NCBI GenBank assembly: GCA_963738305.1
Contig: CAVTVU010000006.1
Span: 1-64,000, forward strand
Origin: JBBRHQ01 sp963738305
GTDB taxonomy: Bacteria; Actinomycetota; Thermoleophilia; Solirubrobacterales; 70-9
DNA length: 64,000 bases
Reading direction: 5' to 3'
The notes below the pieces were generated by a model. The model did no database searches, was not told the origin of the DNA, and saw only the letters and a program-made list of their open reading frames with translations. Shown in pieces: positions 51,158 through 59,624 of the stretch. The first letter of the stretch is position 1. The number at the start of each line of letters is the position of its first letter. The position numbers were made by a program, and so were the translations under genes.

Positions 51158-51876
51158 GGCCGGGGAGCGTAGCCGCCGATTTGGGGCCCGTGAAGCCGCA
51201 ACCAGTCGGCCTGCTCCTTCCAGTCCGGGCGAAACGCCGAGAGCATGCCCCAGAACGCGGGTGAGTGGTCATGGAAGCGCAGGTGACAGAGCTCGTGCAC
51301 GACGACGTAGTCGAGCACCGGCTCCGGGCAGATGACAAGCCTCCAGGAGTAGGAGATGGCGCCGGCCGTCGAGCACGAGCCCCAGCGCGTGCGCGGGTCG
51401 CGGATCGATACCCGCGCCGGCCCGACGCCCAGCGCCTCCGCCTCGCGCCAGGTCGCGCGCGAGAGCCGCGATCTCGCCTCCCGCCGGTACCAGCGCCCGA
51501 CCGCGGCACCTGCCGCTTCGGCGGGCCCATTGACCACGAGGCGTCCTCCGGCCAGCTTTGCCACGGGCCTTCCGACCTCGCGCAGCTCGACCGGGACCGG
51601 GCTCCCCGCCAGCCAGACGACGCCGGGCCGATCGAGGCCGAGCCGGGGTGTTCGCTCGGCCTGCTGTCTCGCCCAGGCCGCCTTCTCGGCGATCCAGCCG
51701 CGATGCTCGCGAATCACCCGGTCGATCTCTCGCTCGCTCATCCGCTCGGGCACCACGACCTCCGGCTGCCGTTCGGGCGCCACCACGATCCGTGCCCTCC
51801 GCGCCCGCGCCGAGCGGCGCACCCGCAGCCTCACCTCGCCGCCTGCGATCCGCAGCTGCCTCTGTGCCCGCCGCAT
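51151..51876 (-). CDS. YgjP/SprT-like (DUF45) metallopeptidase
   Basis: A 241-residue M48-related protein. The zinc motif is YVVVHELCHLRFHDHSPAFWGML near the C-terminus, preceded by ARVSIRDPRTRWGSCSTAGAISYSWRLVICP, the hallmark of the YgjP (DUF45) family. The N-terminal half is arginine-rich with a WIAEKAAW helix. Members are predicted metal-dependent hydrolases with unknown targets. ATG 51874-51876 is the chosen start; 47 bp separate it from the acyltransferase gene. Confidence 0.88.
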   Translation of the reverse strand: MRRAQRQLRIAGGEVRLRVRRSARARRARIVVAPERQPEVVVPERMSEREIDRVIREHRGWIAEKAAWARQQAERTPRLGLDRPGVVWLAGSPVPVELREVGRPVAKLAGGRLVVNGPAEAAGAAVGRWYRREARSRLSRATWREAEALGVGPARVSIRDPRTRWGSCSTAGAISYSWRLVICPEPVLDYVVVHELCHLRFHDHSPAFWGMLSAFRPDWKEQADWLRLHGPQIGGYAPRPC

Positions 51877-51923
51877 CGAGCGCCGCAGGATCGCAGCGGG
51901 GGCGGACGTCGGCCGCCGGGCGT

Positions 51924-53375
51924 CTACCCGGTTGCCGCGGCCGATCTTCGGGCCGTGCTCTTCGGCTTGGCCTTGCCCTTGCGCCCCTTCGTCTTCGGCG
52001 TGGCCGCCGAGATCTCCGCGATTGCCCCCTCGAGGTCGAGGGCGAACGCGTCGAGGTCGGCCATCGCGTCGTAGTCGCCGATCAGGCCGAAGTTGATCTG
52101 ACCGTTGTAGGACATGATCCCCACGCAGAGTGCCTGGCGCTGGGCGAGCGGCACCATCGGGAAGATTGCCTCCATCTCGCGGCCCAGCATGTAGAGCGGG
52201 ATCTGCGGGCCCGGCACGTTGGTGACGACGAGGTTGAAGAAGCGCTGGCGCGGGGTGAGCCGGGCGGCCTGAGCGGCAATCGTCGGCGGGGCGAAGTCGG
52301 TCATCTGGGAGAGCAACTGCGCTCCGACCGCCTGGCCGGAGGACTTCAGATCGCCCATCGAGGCCGTGGTCAGCCGCAGACGCTCGACCGGGTCCTCGCA
52401 CCAGACCGGCAGCGGCGCCATCATCGCGGCCACGCGGTTGCCCAACGCGCCGTGCTCGGACTCGGCGCGGACGCTGACGGGGACCATCGCCCTCATCTCG
52501 AGCTCGCTCGTGTCGTGGCCACGGGCTCGCAGGTGGTTGCCCAGGGCTCCGGTCACCGTCGAGAGCACGACGTCGTTGACCGTTCCACCGTGCTCGTTCT
52601 TGATCCGCTTGAACTCGTTGATGTCGGCGCGCACGAAGGCGAAGCGGCGGTGAGGACCGATGTCGACGTTGAGCGGCGAGTGGGGCGCCGACATCCCGGC
52701 GCCGACCAGCTTTCCGGCGGCCTCGGCGCTCCCCAGTATCTGAGAGACAACCCGGCGGGGGCCGCGGATCGCGGCGCGGGCGCCGCGCACGATCTCGGCC
52801 GGGCTGGTGGCGCGCTCGAGCAGGGCGTCGGCCAGCAGTCGCGCACCGCTGGGCTCGGGTCGCGGCAGCCACTCTGGTCCAGCGGCGGGTGGAGTTTCGG
52901 GCTCGCGCGCGGTGTCGAAGAGGACGTTGGTGATGTCGACGCCGGAGACCCCGTCGACCAGGGCGTGGTGGCTCTTCGTGATCAGCGCGAAGCGGTCGCC
53001 CTCGAGCCCCTCCGCCAGCCACATCTCCCACAGCGGCTTGGAGCGGTCGAGCTGCTGGGAGAAGATCCGGGCGGCCAGATTGCGCAGTTGCTCCTCGCTG
53101 CCCGGCGGCGGCAGCGCGGTCTGCCGGATGTGGTAGGAGAGATTGAGGTGGGGGTCATCGACCCAGACAGGGCGGCCCTGGCCGAGCGGCACGAGGCGCA
53201 ACTTTTGGCGGAAGCGGGGGACGAGGTGGAGGCGCGCGGCGATGTGATCGCGGATCTCCTCGTGGCGGGGGGCGGGGCCCTCCATGATCACGGTCGATGC
53301 GACGTGCATGTGAGCCCCGTCGCGCTCCATGTGGAGGAAGGAAGAGTCGAGCCCGCTGAGGCGATTCTCGCTCAC
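51924..53375 (-). CDS. Wax ester synthase / diacylglycerol acyltransferase (WS/DGAT)
   Basis: A bifunctional acyltransferase that makes wax esters or triacylglycerol from acyl-CoA. The 483-residue protein starts MSENRLSGLDSSFLHMERDGAHMHV. The catalytic motif HHxxxDG reads ITKSHHALVDGVSGVDI; VNDVVLSTVTGALGNHLR and NLVVTNVPGPQIPLYMLGREM are the later conserved blocks. The tail (KTKGRKGKAKPKSTARRSAAATG) is basic and disordered. Such genes support lipid storage in actinomycetes. It is divergent from the riboswitch-controlled gene, so the CRP-type site at 53469 lies in a shared intergenic region. Confidence 0.93.
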   Translation of the reverse strand: MSENRLSGLDSSFLHMERDGAHMHVASTVIMEGPAPRHEEIRDHIAARLHLVPRFRQKLRLVPLGQGRPVWVDDPHLNLSYHIRQTALPPPGSEEQLRNLAARIFSQQLDRSKPLWEMWLAEGLEGDRFALITKSHHALVDGVSGVDITNVLFDTAREPETPPAAGPEWLPRPEPSGARLLADALLERATSPAEIVRGARAAIRGPRRVVSQILGSAEAAGKLVGAGMSAPHSPLNVDIGPHRRFAFVRADINEFKRIKNEHGGTVNDVVLSTVTGALGNHLRARGHDTSELEMRAMVPVSVRAESEHGALGNRVAAMMAPLPVWCEDPVERLRLTTASMGDLKSSGQAVGAQLLSQMTDFAPPTIAAQAARLTPRQRFFNLVVTNVPGPQIPLYMLGREMEAIFPMVPLAQRQALCVGIMSYNGQINFGLIGDYDAMADLDAFALDLEGAIAEISAATPKTKGRKGKAKPKSTARRSAAATG

Positions 53376-53468
53376 GCAAGGATTTTCTCACAAGCTCAAC
53401 GGCGCGTGGTGAGGTCGTCGAAACCGCCCTGCCAAGCCGTTTGCGTGACATCTGCAGAACCGTGGCAA

Positions 53469-53484
53469 TGTGACAGCGGTCACA
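53469..53484. promoter_or_regulatory. CRP/FNR-family binding site
   Basis: TGTGACAGCGGTCACA is a perfect TGTGA-N6-TCACA palindrome, the cAMP-receptor-protein consensus, also compatible with actinobacterial Crp sites. It lies 94 bp from the WS/DGAT start and about 60 bp upstream of the riboswitch. Confidence 0.75.
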
Positions 53485-53511
53485 CAGACGGCACCTTCGG
53501 GCTCCCTACGG

Positions 53512-53527
53512 TGTTCGGAACCGAACA
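53512..53527. promoter_or_regulatory. 16-bp palindrome upstream of the riboswitch
   Basis: TGTTCGG-AA-CCGAACA has perfect 7-bp arms. It falls where the promoter of the riboswitch transcript should be, so it may be an operator. It shares GTTCG/CGAAC halves with LexA boxes but with the wrong spacing. Confidence 0.45.
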
Positions 53528-53539
53528 TACGTACGAACC

Positions 53540-53703
53540 CGATCTGCCGAGTCGCCCCGCGAGTGCGGGGCGAGCGGGGGACCCAAATGGCCACGCCGGC
53601 CACGCCGGCGCGGCAGGGGCGAATGGGGCGGTGATCCGCCCTTAGGGATGGAACCGGCGCCGTGCCGGCACCCCGAGCCCGTCAGCTAACTCCGCAGGCA
53701 GGG
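53540..53703 (+). promoter_or_regulatory. c-di-AMP riboswitch (ydaO/yuaA class)
   Basis: The conserved landmarks appear in order: GCGGGGGACCCAAAT, GGGGCGGTGATCCGC, TTAGGGATGG, and finally CCGAGCCCGTCAGCTAACTC, the signature 3' block. P1 can form from CTGCC (53544-53548) and GGCAG (53697-53701). Variable hairpins lie between, including a GCCCCGC/GCGGGGC stem near 53553. The class binds two c-di-AMP molecules and normally lowers expression when bound. In actinomycetes it controls secreted wall-remodelling proteins, as here. Confidence 0.9.
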
Positions 53704-53725
53704 CAAGAAAGCGAGTGATCCAACC

Positions 53726-54634
53726 ATGCGACGCAACCGTCGCCGGCACAGAAGTGCCGCGGCCGGCCTCATCCTGCTGGTCGCCGCAACCACCGCAACC
53801 TCAATTGCAACCGCCGCCACCGGCTCATCGCAGACCGCGAGGCTCTCGACGTCCCAGCGCACCCTCGGCTACGGCCAGCGCCTCACGCTGCGGGGCCAGA
53901 CAGGCGCGCAGCACCGGGCCTGGGTGGGAATCGAGTTCCGCAAGGCCGGCTCGACCTATTGGAACCCGCATCACAAGGTCCGCACCGACGCGGCCGGCGG
54001 CTACAGCACCGATGCCAGGGCCCGGATCAACGGGGCCTTCCGCGCCGTGCCGGCGATCGGCCTGCCTTCGGACCCCCGCCGGATCAGGGTCCGCTCGCGG
54101 GCCTCGTTCCACGTCGGCGACCACAACCTGGTGACCGGCGGCGCCGTTCGCCTGCGGGGCCTGGTCCGGCCCGGCGGCCGGCGCAAGGTCAAGGTCGTGA
54201 TCCGCGGACCCCGCGGTGAGCTCACCCGCGGCGCGACCAGCCATCGCGGCGCCTACCGTCTGCGCTGGAAGCCGCGCCGCACCGGGACCTACCGGCTCCG
54301 GGCTTACGTCGGGCGCAACGGCCTGGCGAGGGGCGGCCACACTGTCACACGGCGGATCACCGTCTTCCGCCGCGCCGTCGCCTCGTACTACGGCCCCGGC
54401 CTCTACGGCGGAGCGCTCGCGTGCGGCGGGTCGCTGTCGACGAGGACGATGGGCGTGGCCAACAAGACCCTCCCCTGCGGCACCAAGGTGACGCTGCGCT
54501 ACCGGGGCCGCAGCGTGACGGTGCACGTGATCGATCGCGGCCCCTATGTGGCCGGCCGCGACTACGACCTGACCGCGGCCACCAAGCAGCGCTTGGGGTT
54601 CCCGGACCTCGGTGTGCTGCTGTCGAGCCGCTAG
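53726..54634 (+). CDS. Secreted RlpA-like double-psi beta-barrel protein
   Basis: A 302-residue exported protein under the c-di-AMP riboswitch. The signal peptide is SAAAGLILLVAATTATSIATAA (about residues 10-31). Two beta-sandwich-like segments follow (LSTSQRTLGYGQRLTLRGQ, LVTGGAVRLRGLVRPGG). The C-terminal barrel has ASYYGPGLYGGALACGGSL, NKTLPCGTKVTLRYRGRSVTVHVIDRGPYVAGRDYDLT, with the conserved Asp of RlpA/expansin-like lytic transglycosylases in DRGPY. A role in cutting or loosening peptidoglycan is expected, comparable to Rpf proteins regulated the same way in Streptomyces. Confidence 0.88.
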   Translation: MRRNRRRHRSAAAGLILLVAATTATSIATAATGSSQTARLSTSQRTLGYGQRLTLRGQTGAQHRAWVGIEFRKAGSTYWNPHHKVRTDAAGGYSTDARARINGAFRAVPAIGLPSDPRRIRVRSRASFHVGDHNLVTGGAVRLRGLVRPGGRRKVKVVIRGPRGELTRGATSHRGAYRLRWKPRRTGTYRLRAYVGRNGLARGGHTVTRRITVFRRAVASYYGPGLYGGALACGGSLSTRTMGVANKTLPCGTKVTLRYRGRSVTVHVIDRGPYVAGRDYDLTAATKQRLGFPDLGVLLSSR

Positions 54635-54650
54635 GTCGTCACCGCCCGGC

Positions 54651-55724
54651 TCACACCCCGAGCCGGAGCTGGTCGTCTGGCTCGGGGTCCGATCCGCCGT
54701 CACCGAAGGAGGCGACCCGGACCCCGAGCAGGCGCACCGGCCGCGGGGGTGCGTACTCGCGCAGCAGCTCGCGGGCGACCCGGCCGACGATTGCCGGGTC
54801 GTTGGTCGGATGCTCGAGCGTTCTCGCGCGACTCACATTGGTCCAGTCGTCCAGGCGGACCTTGATCCCGACGCTGCGCCCTGTGAGGTTGCGGTTTCGC
54901 AGCCGCCGGCAGAGCTGATCGGAGAGCTGCGCCAGCGAGGCCTCCATCGCGGCGGCGTCGGAGACGTCGGTGTCAAAGGTGGTCTCGGTCGACTGTGACT
55001 TGGTCTCGCGCACGACCGCGACCGGGCTGGGGTCCTCGAACCTTGCGCGGCGATGGAGCCAGGCGCCGCTGCGCTCCCCGAAGCTCGCCTGGAGCGACAC
55101 CCGATCGCGGCTTCGAAGCTCGGCGAGGGTGCGAATGCCCAGGCGCTCGAGTCGCTCCTGCGTCTTGGGCCCGATCCCGGGAATCAGGCCGGGAGAGGCC
55201 GAGTCGAAGCGCTCCAGGGCCTCTTCGCGGCCGAGGCGGACCAACCCGGCGGGCTTGGCCAGCTCGCTGGCGATCTTCCCGAGCAGCTTGTTCTCGGCGA
55301 TCCCGATCGAACAGTTGAGGCCCGTCCGCTCGCGGATCTCGCTGACGATCCGCCGCATCGTCGCCTTCGGGTAGGAGAGGTCCGAGAGCTCGAGGTAGGC
55401 CTCGTCCAACCCGACGACCTCGACCGTGTCCACGTGGATGCGAAGGATCGCCATCACCCGCCGCGACATCGCCCGGTAGGCGTCGAAGTCCGGCGTGAGA
55501 TAGGCGGCATCGGGGAGTCGACGTCGGGCGACCGCGGCCGGCATCGCCGAGTGGATCCCAGCCATCTTGCGTGCCTCGTAGCTCGCTGTGGTGACCACGG
55601 CCCGCGGTCCGGAGCCGCAGACGATCACCGGCTTGCCGCGCAGCTCCGGGCGGCGCTGAAGCTCGACCGATGCGTAGAAGGCATCCATGTCGAGATGGGC
55701 GATGCAGCGCGGCTTCTCGGGCAC
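54651..55724 (-). CDS. dinB: DNA polymerase IV (DinB)
   Basis: A Y-family translesion polymerase. The 357-residue protein starts GTG 55722-55724. Catalytic carboxylates are in IAHLDMDAFYASVELQ and VVGLDEAYLELSDL, so unlike ImuB it is catalytically complete. VTTASYEARKMAGIHSAMP, NCSIGIAENKLLGKIASELAKPAGL and GIGPKTQERLERLGI are standard. The C-terminus (LRLGV) has no obvious clamp-binding QLxLF motif. No LexA box is visible upstream, so it may not be SOS-induced. Confidence 0.95.
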   Translation of the reverse strand: MPEKPRCIAHLDMDAFYASVELQRRPELRGKPVIVCGSGPRAVVTTASYEARKMAGIHSAMPAAVARRRLPDAAYLTPDFDAYRAMSRRVMAILRIHVDTVEVVGLDEAYLELSDLSYPKATMRRIVSEIRERTGLNCSIGIAENKLLGKIASELAKPAGLVRLGREEALERFDSASPGLIPGIGPKTQERLERLGIRTLAELRSRDRVSLQASFGERSGAWLHRRARFEDPSPVAVVRETKSQSTETTFDTDVSDAAAMEASLAQLSDQLCRRLRNRNLTGRSVGIKVRLDDWTNVSRARTLEHPTNDPAIVGRVARELLREYAPPRPVRLLGVRVASFGDGGSDPEPDDQLRLGV

Positions 55725-55784
55725 CCTTCGACGATAGGCCGCGCCGCGGCGGAGCGGTCCGAACGAGGGGGATAATGCAGGGCG

Positions 55785-56195
55785 GTGTCGGAGGAGGCCG
55801 TCAGCGTGGTTCGGGCGTTCTATGAACGCTGGGACCCCTGGGACCTCGAGCCCGCCTTCGAGCTGCTCGCGCCGCAGGTCGAGTGGCAGACGGCGCCGAC
55901 CAGCCCGAGCGCCGGCAGGACGATCTACGGGAGAGACGCCCTGCGGAGGCACTGGCAGGAGCTCCTCAGTGCGGAGTCCGACACCGACAAGGGCAGCGTC
56001 ACCCTCGAGCGGGTGGTCGATCTGGGCAACGAGGTCCTCGGGCTCGAGCGCGAGGTCCTGATCGGTCGGTCCAGCGGTGCTCGGACCGAGGCCCGAACCG
56101 GAGGGATCTACACGGTCGCCGGCGGCCGGATCGTCCGCGTCCGCGGCTTCATGAGCCATGAGGAGGCCCTGGAGGCGGCCGGCCTCTCGGAATAG
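55785..56195 (+). CDS. SnoaL-like (NTF2-fold) protein
   Basis: A 136-residue protein from GTG 55785. VSVVRAFYERWDPWDLEPAFELLAPQVEWQTAP is the typical SnoaL/ketosteroid-isomerase-like opening, and GRIVRVRGFMSHEEALEAAGL the typical end. The fold forms a conical pocket for a small ligand, and some members are isomerases or cyclases. No partner gene suggests a substrate. Confidence 0.8.
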   Translation: MSEEAVSVVRAFYERWDPWDLEPAFELLAPQVEWQTAPTSPSAGRTIYGRDALRRHWQELLSAESDTDKGSVTLERVVDLGNEVLGLEREVLIGRSSGARTEARTGGIYTVAGGRIVRVRGFMSHEEALEAAGLSE

Positions 56196-56250
56196 GCCCG
56201 TGCCGATCGGCGATTGATTTGGCGCGACCGGCCTGGGATACTCGGAGGCG

Positions 56251-56466
56251 GTGCCGCGCTACCACCTGAAGATCAAGGGGAGCAATCTGCTGGCTGTGAA
56301 GAAGGAGCTCCGGATCGACGTGTCCGGAAAAAGTCGCGGTAAGCGCGCCGAGCTGACGGCTGACCTGCGGGCCAAGAACAAGCGGGCAGCGAAGGCCCTG
56401 GTCCGCTCCCGCCTGCCGGCGGGCAGCGACGCGGTGCTCGGCGACCCCAAAGAGGTCAAGGACTAG
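56251..56466 (+). CDS. Small basic hypothetical protein
   Basis: A 71-residue protein from GTG 56251, rich in Lys and Arg (pI clearly basic). PRYHLKIKGSNLLAVKKELRIDVSGKSRGKRAELTADLRAKNKRAAKALVRSRLPAG suggests two strands, a helix and a tail, like small nucleic-acid-binding proteins, but no family is recognised. Its length and composition make it a plausible gene. Confidence 0.6.
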   Translation: MPRYHLKIKGSNLLAVKKELRIDVSGKSRGKRAELTADLRAKNKRAAKALVRSRLPAGSDAVLGDPKEVKD

Positions 56467-56495
56467 GCCGTGCGGGCCCCGGCCCTCCACGCCCG

Positions 56496-56804
56496 GTGAG
56501 CGGAGCCGAGTCGAAGAACCTCGAGGCGATCTCCCGGGCGATCGACCAGCACAACGCCAACTGCCCGTTCCCGGCCGGGGAGGTGCGGATGAACCCGTTC
56601 GAGATCGAGCGGCTCGGCTGGGAGGAGATCAGGGGCTTGCCGCTGGTCGGGGACCCAGAGATCGGCACCGGGCGCTTTCGCATCGTCTGCTCGCGCGAGC
56701 TGGGCGGCGGAGAGCTGGAGGAGGTCGAGGCGGTGGGGGAGGAGCTGGAGACGGTGGCCCCGCCGCTCACACCTGGTTCCAGAAGTCGAGGCCGAGCCCG
56801 CTGA
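56496..56804 (+). CDS. Small hypothetical protein
   Basis: A 102-residue acidic protein from GTG 56496. The first 85 residues (NLEAISRAIDQHNANCPFPAGEVRMNPFEIERLGWEEIRGLPLVGDPEIGTGRFRIVC) have natural composition. The last 13 residues are antisense to the CcdA gene end and Arg-rich, so the C-terminus may be wrong by a frameshift. No family recognised. Confidence 0.55.
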   Translation: MSGAESKNLEAISRAIDQHNANCPFPAGEVRMNPFEIERLGWEEIRGLPLVGDPEIGTGRFRIVCSRELGGGELEEVEAVGEELETVAPPLTPGSRSRGRAR

Positions 56805-57528
56805 GCCAGCTCTGCGCCTCGACATTGAGGCGGAAGAACTCACCTGTCACGATCAGCACGCCGGTGGCCACGAGGATGACGCCGCCGGCCCCGATGATCA
56901 CTCCGTAGTGGCGCTTGACGGCGCCGAACGCCGTCGTCATCCGCGAGAAGGCGAGGGCGGTGAGGATGAAGGGGATTGCCAGCCCCGCCGAGTAGACCGC
57001 AAGGAGGAATGCGCCGCGGGCCGCCGAGCCCGAGAGCGCCGCAGCCGAGAGGATCGCCCCCAGGGTCGGACCGATGCAGGGCGACCAGGCGATCGCGAAA
57101 GCGGCCCCGGCGACGATCGGGCCACCCTTGCCGGCCTTGGCCATCAGCGCGTCGAGGTGCCACTCACGGTTCAGCGCCGGCACGAAGGCCGCGGCGACGA
57201 AGAAGATGCCCATGACGATGATCAGGACGCCGCTGATCTTCTCCAGCAGCAGCCGGTGGTCTTGGAGAGTCGAGCCCAGCGCGGTCGCGGTCAGCCCGAG
57301 GAGGATGAAGATGGCAGAGAAGCTGGCGACGAAGAGCAGGCTCGGGGCGAGGACCCGCCGCCAGTCCGCCCGGTCGAGCTCGGCCGCCGAGACTCCGGTC
57401 ACCGCCGAGAGGTAGCCGGGGACCAGCGGCAGGACGCAGGGGGAGAGGAACGAGATCAGGCCCGCCCCAAGGGCGGCGAGGATCCCGACTCCTGCGGCCG
57501 GGTCGGTGCTGGCCACTGCCGTCACCAC
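56767..57528 (-). CDS. ccdA: Cytochrome c biogenesis protein CcdA
   Basis: CcdA carries reducing electrons across the membrane to thiol-disulfide proteins that prepare apocytochrome c. The 253-residue protein starts GTG 57526-57528. About six helices are visible. The two redox cysteines lie in FLSPCVLPLVPGYLSAVTG and AWSPCIGPTLGAILSAA, the family signature. Partner genes (resB, ccsA, a thioredoxin-like protein) are not adjacent. It is convergent with the small gene at 56496. Confidence 0.93.
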   Translation of the reverse strand: MVTAVASTDPAAGVGILAALGAGLISFLSPCVLPLVPGYLSAVTGVSAAELDRADWRRVLAPSLLFVASFSAIFILLGLTATALGSTLQDHRLLLEKISGVLIIVMGIFFVAAAFVPALNREWHLDALMAKAGKGGPIVAGAAFAIAWSPCIGPTLGAILSAAALSGSAARGAFLLAVYSAGLAIPFILTALAFSRMTTAFGAVKRHYGVIIGAGGVILVATGVLIVTGEFFRLNVEAQSWLSGLGLDFWNQV

Positions 57529-57556
57529 GCGACCTCAAAGCGTACCCCCGAGCGGT

Positions 57557-58741
57557 TCAGGAAGCAGGGTTCGGAGCACCCGAGCAAAGGGCATGGTCCT
57601 CGACGCTGAGGACGGGCATCGCCTGGCTCGGTCGCTCCTCGACCCCGCCGCCGGCTGCAGCCTCGCCGCGACGCAACAGCGACAGTCCAAGGACGGGAAA
57701 GATCACGACCGAAAGCAGGCCCGCGGCGATCAGGGCGGCCGAGGAGGCGGCGGTGATCAGGCCGAGCTGTTGGCCGATCGCGGTGGCAGCGACGATGAAG
57801 GGGAGCGAGGTGGCCTGGAGGAGCCCGGCGACGATGGTCCTGCGGTCATCGAGGAGGCTGCGATAGAGCAACGCCGGGACGCCGCGCGCCAGGACCAGGG
57901 CGGCGAGGAACAGGGGCACGCGGGCGACGGTGGACGCGCTTGAGAAGAGCGCGTCGAGGTCGAACTTGACACCGCTGGCGACGAAGAAGACCGGGATGAA
58001 GACGCCGAAACCGATCGCCTCGAGCTTCAGCCTGAACTCCGGGTGGGTCATCTCCTCGTCGCGGTCGATCAGCGAGAGCAGCGCGCCGGCGGCGAAGGCC
58101 CCGAGGATGGTCTCCAGGCCGAGCTGCTCGGCCAGCGCGGCGAAGCCGAGCAGGAGGACGAAGGCGCCGCGGACGCGGATCTGCGCGGTCGTGTCCTGGA
58201 GGCGGACGAGGACTCCCGAGATCGTTCCCGAGCGCTCTGCTCGGGAGAGGGCGAAGCCGAAGGCGGCGATCAGCACCGCGAAGCCGCCGAGCAGGATCAG
58301 CTTGGTGTCGGTCCCGGTCGAGGGATCGCCGGAGAAGAACAGGGTGAGGAGGATGATCGAGCCGAAGTCGGCGATCGAGGAGGCGGCGATGACGAGCTGT
58401 CCGAAGTCGGAGCCGATCTCGTCGGAGTCCTTGAGCACCGGGACGATCACGCCGAGCGAGGTGGAGGTGAGGATGATCCCGATCAGCAGCGGCGATTTGA
58501 CGAAATCACCGGCCTGGAGGGCGAGCCCGGCGGCGATTCCGATCGCGAAGGAGAGCCCGAAGCCGAGCGCAGTGAGTCGAAGGGTCCGTCCGCGAAGCCT
58601 CGTCAGGTCGATCTCGAGGCCGGCGAGGAAGAGCAGGAAGGCGAGCCCGATCACCGACAGCACGTCGACCGGTAGGTCGACCTCCACCCAGCCCAGTCCC
58701 GATGGCCCGATGGCAATGCCGGCGACGATCTCCAGCACCAC
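57557..58741 (-). CDS. Cation:proton antiporter (CPA2/Kef-type), short N-terminus
   Basis: A 394-residue membrane protein that exchanges Na+ or K+ for protons. It begins VVLEIVAGIAIGPSGLGWV, which in other family members follows a first helix of about 25 residues; here only 90 bp remain before the divergent gene, and no start codon with a hydrophobic lead is visible. Later motifs SVIGLAFLLFLAGLEIDL, ILTSTSLGVIVPVLKD, ETILGAFAAGALLSL and GFGVFIPVFFVASGVKFD are normal. The tail (EERPSQAMPVLSVEDHALC) is cytoplasmic. Either the first helix is lost or a frameshift hides it. Confidence 0.82.
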   Translation of the reverse strand: MVLEIVAGIAIGPSGLGWVEVDLPVDVLSVIGLAFLLFLAGLEIDLTRLRGRTLRLTALGFGLSFAIGIAAGLALQAGDFVKSPLLIGIILTSTSLGVIVPVLKDSDEIGSDFGQLVIAASSIADFGSIILLTLFFSGDPSTGTDTKLILLGGFAVLIAAFGFALSRAERSGTISGVLVRLQDTTAQIRVRGAFVLLLGFAALAEQLGLETILGAFAAGALLSLIDRDEEMTHPEFRLKLEAIGFGVFIPVFFVASGVKFDLDALFSSASTVARVPLFLAALVLARGVPALLYRSLLDDRRTIVAGLLQATSLPFIVAATAIGQQLGLITAASSAALIAAGLLSVVIFPVLGLSLLRRGEAAAGGGVEERPSQAMPVLSVEDHALCSGAPNPAS

Positions 58742-58833
58742 GGCGGGCAGCCGCAGCGCCGGGGCGAGCCCGACGGCGATGGCTTCGTCGTTGCGACCCT
58801 GTAACGACCGCCGCCATCCCCTGACTGGATCGC

Positions 58834-59619
58834 ATGCTCATACCCAAGAACATCCAGAGCTTCATCGAAAAGACCGCTGACGAGGCCCCCGCGAAATACG
58901 ACGATTTGCGAGCCGTCGTCTTCAACGGCACCCTCAAGCGCTCACCCGAGCCGAGCCAGACCGAGGCCCTGCTGGCGATACCCACGAGCATCATGGAACG
59001 CGTGGGCGTCAAGTTCGACCTGATCCGCACCGTGGACCATGTGATTCCGCCCGGCGTGTGGCCCGACATGACCGAGCACGGCTACGAGCAGGACGACTTC
59101 CCGGGGATCTATCGCGAGCTGGTCGAGCCCGCCGACATCCTGATGATCGCGGGCCCGATCTGGCTCGGCGATCAGGCCTCGCCGACGCGCCAGATCATCG
59201 AGCGCCTCTATGCCTACTCCGGAGACGTGAACGAAGCCGGCCAATGGTCCTATTACGGGAAGGTCGGCGGCGCGATCACGACCGGCAACGAGGACGGAGG
59301 CAAGCACGTCAGCGCCCAGGTCCTCTACGCGCTTCAGCACATCGGCGTCACGGTCCCTCCCCAGACGGACTCCTACTGGAACGGCGAGGCCGGGCCCGGC
59401 GATTCCTACGCCGACCCCGGAAGCGGCGGCCCCGAGAACGCCTGGACTACTCGCAACACGACGTTCATGACCTGGAACATCCTCCACTTCGCGCGCATGC
59501 TCAAGGACGCGGGCGGCGTGCCGGCGTACGGCAATTCCACCTACGACTGGGACCTCTCGGTGCCCGACCATCCGAACCCCGAGTACCGCGCGCCTTGCGA
59601 GCGGTCGTCCACAGGCTGA
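58834..59619 (+). CDS. Flavodoxin-like NAD(P)H-dependent oxidoreductase
   Basis: A 261-residue flavodoxin-fold protein from ATG 58834. The FMN-binding region reads AVVFNGTLKRSPEPSQTEALL; IMIAGPIWLGDQASPTRQIIERLYA and YYGKVGGAITTGNEDGGKHVSAQVLYALQHIGVTVPP are typical of NADPH-dependent FMN reductases. The C-terminus carries an aromatic extension. The electron acceptor is not clear. It is divergent from the antiporter and convergent with the anti-sigma gene. Confidence 0.82.
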   Translation: MLIPKNIQSFIEKTADEAPAKYDDLRAVVFNGTLKRSPEPSQTEALLAIPTSIMERVGVKFDLIRTVDHVIPPGVWPDMTEHGYEQDDFPGIYRELVEPADILMIAGPIWLGDQASPTRQIIERLYAYSGDVNEAGQWSYYGKVGGAITTGNEDGGKHVSAQVLYALQHIGVTVPPQTDSYWNGEAGPGDSYADPGSGGPENAWTTRNTTFMTWNILHFARMLKDAGGVPAYGNSTYDWDLSVPDHPNPEYRAPCERSSTG

Positions 59620-59624
59620 ACGGG

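Noticed and set aside
53512..53527. Second LexA box near the riboswitch
   Set aside because: Arms TGTTCGG/CCGAACA point the wrong way and the spacing is 2 bp; it does not match the consensus.
55725..55784. LexA box for dinB
   Set aside because: No CGAAC-N4-GTTCG in the upstream 60 bp; ACCCTTCGACG is only a half match.
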